A stretch of DNA of 64,000 bases from Fomes fomentarius (taxonomy: Eukaryota; Basidiomycota; Agaricomycetes; Polyporales; Polyporaceae), in NCBI GenBank assembly GCA_022606135.1, contig JABYQN010000012.1:682001-746000 (forward strand). Reading direction: 5' to 3'. Numbering within the stretch: position 1 is the first letter of the stretch; the number at the start of each line of letters is the position of its first letter. The position numbers were made by a program, and so were the translations under genes. The notes under the pieces were generated by a model. The model saw only the letters and a list, made by a program, of their open reading frames with translations. It was not told the DNA's origin and did no database searches. Below, piece after piece: positions 1 to 10,176 of the stretch.

Positions 1-260
1 CTGCATGAACTTCCCCCTCGGGGGAAATGACTCGAATCCGCGAAGGTGACCACCCTGTACCACTACGCGTTGGGAATGTGGCGAAAGAACGGCTGCACAA
101 CGATGTCCTGGGCCTCGTCATATCTGCCGTTCAGAAGAAGAGTGAGGACGTTGATCTGGTGCAGTTCGTCAACGACCATATACTCCTTCAGCGGGCCGGT
201 CACGAAAGACTCGGAAGGGCCATAAACCAGAGTGTGACTGAGGAGAATCGGAAGCTGCAT
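1..260 (-). pseudogene. C-terminal remnant of a proline-iminopeptidase-like alpha/beta hydrolase
   Basis: Read on the minus strand from about 260, the translation resembles the C-terminal third of fungal proline iminopeptidases / amino-acid amidases. It contains YGPSESFVTGPLKEY, then LLLNGRYDEAQD (around the family's catalytic Asp) and FFRHIP. An in-frame TAG at 65-63 interrupts it. The same frame then continues with VTFADSSHFP, the family segment holding the catalytic His. The N-terminal domain with the nucleophile Ser is not found upstream (261-720), so this looks like a truncated and decayed copy rather than a working gene. It runs off the window edge. Family assignment rests on remembered family sequence. 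A tiny unrecognised intron around the stop is possible but would be only about 12 nt. Confidence 0.5.
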
Positions 261-720
261 CGTTTAATGACACCGTCTCGTCGTTCAACGTAGGTAGCCC
301 CAGCATCAGTTTCGCCTTATTCTGTTCTCTGTATATATTCCACGCTCCCGACGTTCCTAGATTCAGTGTTATAATTATTCGACGCACCCCCTACTGCCAG
401 ACAGTATATTGACCATCGCACCTTTGCTTTCAGGCCTACCGACTGGGCGTGTGCTAAGTAATACCACAACTTCACTCAGAGGAGATGGGCCAGCATAAGA
501 TGAGGCCTGAGACAACGACATGTAGCGAGCATGACAGTAAAGCGTTGCGCTCAATGAAGTTAAATGCCAGGGCGCGGCGGGCGCCGAGTACTTGTATCAA
601 CACAGCCGGCGCCCAGAGTGCCGAGCGTCAAGCTAGAAATACCTGTTCACGACCGCCACCAGCCGCCACCACGTTCACTGCCCGCAGCGGGCAACCGCCA
701 CCTCTTTCTCATCTACCACG
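261..720. other. intergenic, AKR1 promoter side
   Basis: No credible coding sequence is seen on either strand. The stretch separates the hydrolase remnant from the AKR1 start codon and presumably holds the AKR1 promoter. I see no clear TATA element. Confidence 0.4.
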
Positions 721-3373
721 ATGGACGACCTAGTCAGCTCAAAAGGCGAACCTTCCGCATCGACGGTGACAACTACTTCCGCTAATGCAGCCTCGATGAC
801 GTTCCCTCAGGCGCTACAGACCGTCCAGGAGACCGACGTGCGTACCCAATCGCATGTAGCACCGAGCGACTCCTCATATACGCTCATATACTTCATCCAG
901 ATCAATATCTTCGTGGCAGCTCAGCGTGGCGACGTCGAGACGATTCGCTCTCTCATCGAGTCTGGCAAGGCGAGCGCAACCGACCGAGACGAGCAGAACA
1001 TTACCCCGCTCCACTGGGCTGCAATCAATGCCCAGGTGGCCGCGTGTCGGTATCTACTGGAACAGGGTGCAGAGATTGACGCACTAGGCGGTGACTTAGT
1101 CGCAACTCCTCTACAATGGGCAGCGCGCAACGGCTACTTGTATGTGATTCAGCTGCTCATCGCCCACAACGCGGACCCGAATATCACCGACGCGCAAGGG
1201 TACAACACCCTTCACCTCGTTACGCACTCCTCTTCCGTGATGGCGCTGCTCTACCTGCTGCACCAACCTATAAACGTTGACGCACGAGACTCCCAAGGAC
1301 ACACATCACTTATGTGGGCTGCGTACCAGGGAGACGCCCTCTCTGTGGAGCTCCTCCTCAAGCATGGTGCTAGCCCGCATACGAAGGACGATGCTGGTCT
1401 CACACCACTGCACTGGGCGGTTGTCCGAGGGAACCGGGTATGCATCCGGAGACTCATTGAGGCTGGTGCGGATGTGCATGCGAAGGATGGGGAGAACAGG
1501 ACAGCGCGAGACATGGCGGTTGAGCTCAAGAGCCTCGGACCGTGGAAGCGTGCGTTGGATGAGGGTGGCTTGACAGAGGATGGGACTCCAAAACGGAAGC
1601 CTTTGAGCGAGGTGAGTACATGCTTGCTCTTTTACACGTTCAGCGGTACAAACATTGTACAGAGAAACACCAAGATTGTCATATTCCTGATGCCCACGTT
1701 GTTCCTGTTCTTGATGTTCACGACCCTCACGATCCTCCCGTGGTACACCGGTATCATCCTCGCCATGGCTCTCTTCTTTGGAATGCACCATGTGAGTGCG
1801 CTCATGTCTTCAACATCTAATGCAGGAAGCTGATGGTCCCCAGATTGTAACAAGAGTTCTCCTTGACAAGTCCAACTATACTGATAGTGTCACGCAAAGT
1901 CCATATTTCTCTGGCATCATCACCGGCTCCATGGTCTGGGTTACCTATGCGTGGCTCAGTCGTCTCATCAACCGTGAGTCAATATATTTCTCGTCGAGCA
2001 TACAATGGCTATATACCCTCGGCCTAGAAACGGAGTCGCATCCCTTCATCAACCTGACCCTGGCAATTACCATCGGATTGTGCGCATACAACTTCTTCCG
2101 TGCAATTAGCTTGGACCCTGGAACTTGCCCAAAGCCATCCAGCGATGGCGAACTGAGGACTGTGCGTACCTTCTCATGTAGCTGCAATACTTATCGACTC
2201 ACAAAGAATGTAGATCATAGAAGAACTCGCTTCTCAAGGGCGCCTGAACGGCCAAACGTTCTGCATACAATGCATGGTACGTGCACGTCAATAGACTGAG
2301 TGAGGTGTTAGTCTCTGAAGTGCTATCCAGGCCAGGAGGCCGCTGCGATCTAAGCATTGTCGAGTTTGCGACCGCTGCATCGCACGGCACGACCAGTAAG
2401 TGATCCTTCTGCCTTGCTTACTCCCCGCTCATCAGTTCTTTCTAGTCATTGCCCGTGGGTATGGAATTGCAGTACGTTGCCCGTAATTCTCGTCCGAATC
2501 ACGCTCATTTCGATATGTCAGTTGGCGCAAACAACCACAGGCAATTTTTGCTCTTTGTCATGACTCTAGTGCTCGGCATTATCATGTTCGACTACCTGGC
2601 ATTCGAATGTAAGAGCCCGCGCATATACCAATCTCACCCCAGCCTTTTCACATCTATACACAGATTTCTCGAGTGTACCCGTACCAACCGACCCGGCCAA
2701 TATCTCGCCGTCCTGCGTCCTCCCCTCATACCTGTGCGCCATCACAGCGTACGACAGCTTCCTCTTCTCCATCGCCGCATGGTCCACTCTCCAGCTATCC
2801 TGGACACTGGTTCTCCTCGGCACCCAACTATGGCAAGTCACGCGCCAGATGACAACCTTCGAGGTCTCGAACCTCGGTCGGTACGGCTTCATGGGCGGTC
2901 GCGGCGGCTCCAACATCCACCAGATGGGTCAGCACCGACTCGCCTCGAGTGACTCGAACGGCAGCGACGGTGGCGTGGGCGGCGCCCACACACATCACCA
3001 CCCGCACGGCATGTGCGCAGGGTGTGGGAGCGGGTTCCTCATGAGCCTATTAGGGTTCGATCGGTTCACCAAGGGTAAAGCTGCGGATGGGCTCGCGCGC
3101 GCCGGGAAGGCCCCCAACCCGTTCGATCTCGGCATTGTTGGGAACTGCAAAGACTTCTGGACGGCAGGTCAGGAGCTCGGAGTCGAGTACGAGCGCCTGT
3201 ATGACGTGCCCTTGGAAGGCTTCTCGGAGGCGAAGCGGAGACGACAGCGCGAGGAGGGCGATGACTTGCACTTGGATGGCGGTGGGCGCAAGTCTTTGCG
3301 CAACAAGCTGCTGATGGGTCTCGGGCTTGGAGGACGGACCCGGAGCGGGTACGAGCCGCTTAGCCAGGTCTGA
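721..3373 (+). CDS. AKR1: ankyrin-repeat DHHC palmitoyltransferase (Akr1 type)
   Basis: This is a protein S-acyltransferase of Golgi/endosomal membranes that palmitoylates cysteines on client proteins. I derive ten exons: 721-837, 901-1611, 1663-1791, 1844-1973, 2028-2161, 2214-2276, 2331-2395, 2446-2471, 2522-2608, 2664-3373. Together they give 723 aa, close to yeast Akr1 (764 aa). Roughly six ankyrin repeats (residues 45-280, for example TPLHWAAINAQ and TPLQWAARNGY) are followed by hydrophobic segments. The Cys-rich DHHC core follows, with FCIQCM, SKHCRVCDRC and D449-H450-H451-C452, then WVWNCIGANNHRQF. More membrane segments and a Gly/His-rich tail follow. The second His codon of DHHC is split by intron 2396-2445. 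The end is convergent with the oxalate decarboxylase gene. The first intron (838-900) is the least certain splice. Confidence 0.9.
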
Positions 3374-3851
3374 GGTGACTCTGGCTAGGGAGGCGCGATG
3401 ATGACCTCTTCTTCTTATTGACGTGTATCACGATATTGATTCTCACGGACGTTCACGTAATGTATAACAATGGAAGTTGTGTAGTTCTTGCATGCAGTCT
3501 GGTCTTGGTGTAGGACGGGTGAGGGTATATTGACGTGGAGGAAGGATGAGAAGATGTTCACGCCCTCGTCGGGTATGGAACAGCCATAGCTCCGCTCTGC
3601 AGGATTCGCCGCGTCCTTGACTTCCAGCACAGATCCACAGTGTAGTTGAAAGGCAAGGAAGCAGGTAACCGAACTATTCATAAGGATACACCACGAATTC
3701 TAGACAGAGTGCCATACGGAGGGGTATACTCCGAACATCATGACGAAATAAGAGGATAACGTGAGATGAGGGGCCCTTGAAGTTGCAACAGGTTCAGTGA
3801 GATCTACAGACTGGGACCAGCGGAGCGGGGGGAGGCATGTTGCCCACTGGC
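3374..3851. other. intergenic between convergent genes
   Basis: This stretch holds the 3' flanks of AKR1 (+) and the oxalate decarboxylase gene (-). No further gene is seen. Confidence 0.5.
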
Positions 3852-5786
3852 TTATGCAATGATAATCTGTTTCCCCTTTTTGAACGTCTCGACCGTCTCG
3901 ACGGTGAGGTTCAGGAGGTCCGCAACGACTTGTCGGGGGTGAGCGCAAGCCTGCAAAGAGAGCGATATCTATCAGTACCGCGAGAACGTCATAGAGAGAA
4001 TACGTCCGTCTATCTTACCATTGGGTTGCGCTGAAGTCGACGAATTTGGGCGCCTTGAAGATCTCGAGGAAGATCAGAGGTTCGGTGGGAGACAGGTTCT
4101 TGACGTAGTGTCCGTACGAGATGGGGAACACAGCGGTGTCGCCGGGCTATGCGAGCCAACACGTCAGTCATCAACACATCAATGCGTATAGCGTAAGACG
4201 CATGCATACCTGGAAGTCAAACGTGCGCGCTGTGCTGCCACCCGAGAATGCAGTCGCGCGAGCGTGGCCGCTGATCACGTAGAACCACTCTGCCACACGC
4301 AAGGTAAGCGTCACGATAGATATCTATATATCTTATATTTCCGCACTCACCATCGTTGGTATGCCAGTGCAACTCGCGCAGCCCGTTCGGCTCCACGAAC
4401 ACGAGCGCGCTCGCAACCAGCGTCGACACCGGGAAGTTCGTGGCCGAGTCCTGGACCTTGACCCACCCGCCGGGCGCACTGGTCTTCTTCTGGTCCGCGA
4501 TGCGGAACACGTACGGGTTCGGCACGTCGCCGAGCGGGTCGGGCACGGCCTGGTCGCCGGCGTGGCCGAGCGGCGGGGGCTGCTTCGTGGCGGGGAACAC
4601 GTAGGGGTCCTTCTGGGGGATGCCGCCGAGGAGGGCGACGTCGACGCCGAAGTTCTGGGCGACGACCGAGAGCGGGGTGTGCGCGAGCCAATCGGAGAGC
4701 ATGAACGTCGTGCCGCTCGCGTCGAAGTTGCCGTCGGTGAAGATGAGCAGGATCTCGAGCCCCTCGTCGAGCGCTTGGATGGAGTGGGGGACCCCGGTGG
4801 GGAAGCTGGTGGGACAACGATCAGGGCATGTTGTATATGACTCGGAGTAAATTTAGAAAAGAGAGAGAGAGACTGACTAGTAGATGTCGGGGTCAGAGCC
4901 GTTGATGGGCCCCTTCACGTCCGAGATAAAACTGCGCCCGTCTTCGTCGATGGCAGAGATGCGGCCAGTTCCGTTGAGGATGTAACCCCACTCGGCGACG
5001 CGGTGCCAATGGCTGTGGCGGCGAATCAGTATGCAGGCGTTACGCAGACATGGCCACGACGTATACGCACAGTTCACGGTAGGCAAATGGCGAGAGGCGC
5101 AGCTCGGCAGCAGCGATGTCCTTAGCTAACAGATAACGTCAGTCCGAACGTCTATCAATGCGGATATAGGCAAAGTATATCACGTACAAGGGGGTAGGTC
5201 TGTGATTGTTTGTTCGCGTACCCAACCTCCCTATAGAAGGAAGGTACCTGGTTAGTTTTGGCTTGACGTGGTCCCAACGGACTTCTGACGAACCTTGAGC
5301 AAGCGAGTGTGCGACAGCGAGAAGCTCCACTTCAAATTGGGCACGACACCTGCGATGTTATGGCGTCAGCGCAGTCCGGGGTGCGGATGGGCACCGAGTC
5401 GAGACGAATTCAGTCATCTCACCAGCATCGGTCGTGGGTGCGGCGACATTGTCCGGGTTCTGTGCGTCGATCTGGTGGTTACTGTTGGCAAGAAACGTGT
5501 CTCCGGCCCCGTTCCGGATCGGCTGAGGGTCCTTGCCGCCAAAGTCCGCAACCTGACCAACGTCGGGAGGCGTGATATCGCGTTTGGCATGCACGTTCTC
5601 CCCCGTCTGTCGTAGGTGACGCGTACGCGTCGTCGCAGCGGACCGCCTGCCGAAGTTCAATGGCTTCACAGCTGCACCCTCGCGGGCGAGGAATGCGCGG
5701 AGCTCCTGGTCCTCGGAGGGGACGGCGGAGACGATGGCGCTGAGTGCGAGCGCAGCGATGGGCAGCAGGGACAGCCGAGGGAGCAT
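3852..5786 (-). CDS. secreted bicupin oxalate decarboxylase, frame lost near the C-terminus
   Basis: The enzyme converts oxalate to formate and CO2 outside the cell using Mn held in two cupin domains. Exons (minus, high to low): 5786-5423, 5349-5294, 5230-5188, 5125-5071, 5012-4878, 4805-4351, 4289-4210, 4146-4019, 3950-3911. They give 451 aa as read. Residues 1-21 form a signal peptide. A metal-binding HxHxxxxE-type motif is visible in each cupin: [10 protein letters not shown] in the first and HWHTNDEWFY in the second. As read, the last exon stops at 3911, shortly after LALTPDK. The next frame continues with [16 protein letters not shown] and ends at a TAA at 3852, matching the family's usual C-terminus. 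One extra C in the run at 3939-3935 would restore it, so I extend the feature to 3852. A TATA box lies about 74 bp upstream. Basidiomycete decayers use such enzymes to control oxalate and pH. Confidence 0.88.
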
Positions 5787-5859
5787 GGCGGACAGCGGGG
5801 ACGGACAGTGATGAATGCGGAGGAGTGGGCCGCTGCCGGAGAACTTGGATGGAGGGGCA

Positions 5860-5866
5860 TTTTATA
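5860..5866 (-). promoter_or_regulatory. TATA box of the oxalate decarboxylase gene
   Basis: TATAAAA reads on the minus strand about 74 bp upstream of the ATG at 5786, a normal distance for a fungal TATA promoter. Confidence 0.55.
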
Positions 5867-7355
5867 GGCGCAGCGGGGTTCGGAGGTAGTGACTAGGCGC
5901 GTCACCTGTACTCGGGGGGAGATCTGAACGGATGTGCTAAACGTATTCGCAAGCGGGTCCTCTCACGATGTCCAAGGGGCGGCATGTGCACTTGAGGTGG
6001 TGGAAAGGTCGTCGTTCACCCTGGAAGGATCCGATGTGAGACCCAACGTCTGAGAAGGGATATAGTACCGACCGGAGGCTCGAAGTGTGGCGTATGGTGT
6101 CGCTTTGTCTGCATCTTACGCAGAGTAGTCGAAGGTTGATGAAGGATTGCTCACGAAGAAGCCGATATGACGCCAGCGGCGTGGGCAGCAGTGATCACCC
6201 TTAAGGTGCCTAGCATCCAGAGCACGATCGCCTCGACTGGATTGCAAGCCAGCTCTCAAGCGATGCTCCAGTTGGGTCCGGTAACGAATCCTAACCACCG
6301 TGTTACTAGCCCTGTGGGAGCGAGGACCTCAGCGACCTGCCATGATCAGACGGCTCCGAGGGACATCGCTGATGATCTGAGGCGCGAAGCTACAGTCATT
6401 GTGGCCTAACCTGAGTATGGCCAAGGAAGAGAAGAGGAGCAGCGTGCCTCTATATCGCTGGAGAAGAGGCTGGGCAGCCTGATACGTCACAGTTAGCGCC
6501 CGTGGTGGCCAATAGTCGAAGTTGTGTATGCAAAGAGATACAGTTGAGTCTCCCACATCGGGCCCGCCTCCATGCAACGATCTGTCCGTATCTGTCAACA
6601 CAAACATTTCTAGTCCGCGATATCACGGACTTAGTGCGCACTCCACCAACAGCAGTCACAGTCTCCCGAGGATATACATATACGAACTACTCACCCGGCC
6701 CATCAAGCTAGGGGTGGCTGCCACGGTTGGACTCTGGACCTGGAAACACGTAAAATCAACATTGTTGTATTGGAGAATGTGTACCAGTCGTGGAAATCGC
6801 GTGGGTTTATCGTACCACTTGTTGGTGAGAGATCACCGCCGTGGCTCTTGTGCATTCGTTTCATATGGTGTCCCAAGATCAACAGGAAGCTTTCAAAGGA
6901 GCCATGGACATCTGAAGGCCGGTTATGGTTGTAATAGGAGGGCAGTTGGGGCCAATTTGATAACGGAACATAGAAACGGTGACCGGCTAGGCACGCTCAC
7001 CAAGGCGAGAACAGTGCGCACCTTCATCCCGTCATTCCGTCGACGTCGACTGATTATTCGTTCGCAGTATTCACGCTTATATCTAGCGTCGATTGACAGC
7101 GGACATCGGACGGGGGTTGCATCTTCAATCTGAAGTTGTTTCCAGCGTGTTCTCGAAGATGAAGCGGCCGCAAGTGTTTGCATAGATGTATTTTGTATAT
7201 ATTATATATCGGGGAGAGGAGGATTGTCTACCGATTAGCGCTCAATACTGACGGGACCTGCCCTAAATACCGGACCCACGTGCCGGATCGAAGTGATAAC
7301 AGGAAAAAAGCTGGAGATCCCAGCGTTCCTCTCAACTCTCACTTTGTCGCGCAAA
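5867..7355. other. long divergent intergenic region
   Basis: About 1.5 kb separates the divergent oxalate decarboxylase (-) and EF1B-gamma (+) genes. Only short open frames without family resemblance are present. It must contain two promoters. No repeat or RNA gene was recognised. Confidence 0.4.
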
Positions 7356-9035
7356 ATGTCCTCCATCGGCACTCTCTGGACGACTTCTGAACAGGCCAAC
7401 GGCAAGCGCGTATGTTAACAGTGCTTCCGACAGTCCGAAAACGCCAGATCTGATCACTAGCGACCGCTAGATTCGCGCTGCGGCTGCTTTCGGCGGTCTC
7501 AAGATCGACCTCCCAGCGAGTTACACCCACTTCGAGGATAACAAGAAGCCTGAGTTCCTCTCCAAGTTCCCTCATGGCAAGATCCCCGCCTTCGAGGGTG
7601 CTGATGGCTTCAAGGTCTTTGAGACCTCAGCGATCGCCCGTTACGGTGAGTCACTATCCAAGTAGATGATGAATAGCCTCTTTGCATGGTAGATGTACAT
7701 CTCCTTGTGCGAGCGAAATGACGAGAATCATCATCATGATCAGTTATCCCTGTCTTAATCCTTGTGTCGACAGTTGTATCATTCTGATTTACCGTTCTTC
7801 GTTGCATGACTTGTTCCAGATTACTGATTTGGCTTCGTAGTCGCTTCCCTTGCTCCCAACTCTGGGCTCCTCGGTTCGGATTCCAAGGAGGCCGCACTCA
7901 TCGACCAGTGGATCTCATTCGCAGACTCCGAGATCGCCAATTTCACTGCTCTCGTCTTCCAACTCGCGAGGGGTATCCTTCCCTACTCCAAACCCGTGAG
8001 TACTCTCTACACTTGTGAACTCTATGAATTGACATGTTCTCCAAGATCCACACTGCGCTCGCTGAGCGTCAGCTTCGTTCCCTCAAGACTCTCGAGGCTC
8101 ACCTTTCTACCCGCACTTTCCTCGTAACTGAGCGCATCACCCTCGCCGATATCACTATTGCATCTGTCATTCAACGCGCCGTCACCGTCACTGTCGACGC
8201 TCCTCTCCGCGCTCAACTGCCCAATGTCATCCGCCACTTTGAGACCGTCGTCAATCAGCCTAACCTCAAAGAGATATTCGGCGAGATTAACTACGTCGAA
8301 AAGGCCGTCACTTTCACTCCCCCTCCGAAGGAGAAGAAGGAGAAGGAGGCCAAGCCTGCTCCCGCGCCGAAGGCTGAGAAGCCTAAGAAGGAGGCTGAGG
8401 ACGAGGAGGAGGACGACATCCCTAAGGACGAGCCCAAGCCCAAGAACCCGCTTGACTCTCTACCCAAGTCGCCGTTCAATCTCGAGGATTGGAAGCGCGC
8501 GTACTCCAACAAGGACACTCGCGGTGCGGACGGTGCCCTCGAGTGGTTCTACAAGAAGTAAGGATTTTATCCCAACAGCGTGTATCGCACCCGCTGACGC
8601 ACAACAGCTTCGACCCTGAGGGTTTCTCCCTCTGGCGCGTGGACTTCAAGTACAACGACGAGCTCACACAGGTCTTCATGTCGTCCAACCAGATCGGCGG
8701 CTTCTTCAACCGCCTGGAGGCGTCACGCAAGTACCTCTTCGGCTCCATTGGCGTCCTCGGCGAGACGAACAACTCGGTGCTTAGCGGTGCGCTCATCGCG
8801 CGTGGACAGGAGATCAAGCCCGTGATCGATGTCGCGCCCGACTGGGAGTCGTATGAGTACAAGCGCCTCGACCTGAACAACGCTGACGACAAGGCGTTCT
8901 TCGAGGCCGCACTGGCGTGGGATCTCGAGTTGGACGGCAAGAAGTGGGCGGATGGCAAGGTGGTAAGTAGCATCGGTCTTTATATATCATATTCTGCGTG
9001 TGAGTACTAACGATCCTTGCTCACAGTTCAAGTAA
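7356..9035 (+). CDS. TEF4: translation elongation factor 1B gamma subunit
   Basis: This is a subunit of the eEF1B guanine-nucleotide exchange complex that recycles eEF1A during translation. Exons: 7356-7409, 7471-7645, 7841-7995, 8046-8557, 8608-8962, 9027-9035, giving 419 aa. Order of domains: an N-terminal glutathione-S-transferase fold (about 1-215), with the LSKFPHGKIPAFEG and GST-C segments; a Lys/Glu/Pro-rich linker (about 220-265); and the conserved EF1-gamma C-terminal domain, starting near NPLDSLPKSPFNLEDWKR and including FMSSNQIGGFFNRLEASRKY. The last exon encodes only Phe-Lys-stop. Intron 2 (7646-7840, 195 bp) is much longer than the others and carries a C/D-box snoRNA. The yeast orthologue TEF4 likewise hosts snR38 in its intron, which supports the call. 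Confidence 0.95.
7713..7802 (+). ncRNA. snR38: intronic C/D-box snoRNA, snR38-like (copy A)
   Basis: The RNA lies within intron 2 of the EF1B-gamma gene. A C-box-like ATGACGA is at 7718-7724. The guide CAGTTATCCCTGT (7741-7753) is directly followed by a D'-like CTTA (7754-7757). A C'-like TGTCGA follows, and the D box CTGA is at 7784-7787. A short external stem can form between GCGAA (7713-7717) and TTCGT (7798-7802). The guide is complementary to the universally conserved ACAGGGAUAACUG of 25S rRNA at the peptidyl-transferase centre. Counting five bases up from D' points to the middle G of GGG, the yeast Gm2815 position that snR38 methylates. Boundaries are approximate. Two more copies are at 42.8-43.3 kb. 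Confidence 0.78.
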
Positions 9036-10176
9036 ACGCGTTGGTTGCTGGATTCGATCAGATGTATCATTTACCTTGTGTTTGTCCTGCTTGTGTCGCT
9101 AGTCTGGGGGAGCTTGTTGTGTTGTTGCAGTATCACCAAATGCAAAAAGAAGTTCAAAATACTATACGTTCGCATCTCAGTCGGTGCAAGCTATGGATCT
9201 TGAAACCGACGCCTTGATTTGCTACTGAAGCTTTGAAGTACGTCGACGCCTTCATCGCTTCTGCTGAAACGCGTTCTCCGAACTCGCCGTAATTGTTGCT
9301 GGCTCACCTCAAGTGGCAAGCTGAGCACCTATGGCTGCTATGTCCTCATCTGAACCCTGCCCTTCATCACCCTACGGTATCAGTCGATCCGAGTACACGA
9401 GGTATACAAGATGGGCGCAAAAGGCTGGGAACGTGAGGAATAAGTAGCAGGAGAGACTGCGAGAAGAAGAGTGGATGTCGAATCTATGATCTTCCTTAGT
9501 TCCCATTAATAGTTGATACCAAGGTGACCTGCGCACTGGTCTTGAGCGCTTGAGCGACAGTGATTGCCTCTTGGCACCAGCTGCAGGTTGTTTTTCTTGC
9601 AGTTGAATGTGTACAGCTCAGTCAATGAGATGATCATGCATATATGACACGTAGATACTAGATCATACTTATGGGAGTTCGGAAACGCCATTCGCGATGA
9701 GGACATCTTCATATGCATTCATCAAGTATCCAAGTTCGCGGTGAGCACAGCCCAGACGGATCGATGAGCTTACCGCTCATTTCTATACACGAAGAGTCGC
9801 AACGTCTGCCGTATCCATGCCAAAGAAGCGTACCAATGACAGTGCTGGACGGCCGAGAGAGACGAGCATAGAACAGTGACAACCAAGCTACTTGGCGCCA
9901 ACAGGATCACTTCTTGCTCACATTGAATCTCCGCCTCCAGCTTCTCGACGTACACCACCAAGAGGATCAAGCTAATACGATCGGAGACAACGATTTGTCT
10001 TCTTCCGACACCAAGTTGATTGTCCGCGAGCCCGCACCCTTGGCGGCGGAGGCTAAGCGAGTCCCTCGTGAAGGTCTTGCTAGCTTGGCCACGACGCTCG
10101 TCGTGCTTAGGACCTACATAATGGCGGGGCGAAGAGATAACGAAGACTCTTCTACCCTCTCTTCGCTCTCGCCGCC
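9036..10176. other. intergenic
   Basis: This stretch holds the 3' flank of EF1B-gamma and the upstream region of GH79 paralogue 1. Only short frames are present, none with recognisable family resemblance. Confidence 0.4.

Noticed and set aside
1792..1825. A 34-bp intron in AKR1
   Set aside because: Too short, and it would leave extra residues. Using the acceptor at 1843 gives a 52-bp intron and the expected FGMHHIVTRVLL junction.
4361..4840. 159-codon plus-strand open frame
   Set aside because: Shadow of the long exon of the oxalate decarboxylase gene, which has clear cupin motifs on the minus strand.
7741..7758. Possible homing-endonuclease (I-SceI-like) recognition site or transposon terminal repeat, because GTTATCCCT is shared with the I-SceI site and the 18-mer occurs three times
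   Set aside because: Only 9 nt match. The recurring unit instead carries C/D boxes and a perfect antisense to 25S rRNA, which explains its conservation better.
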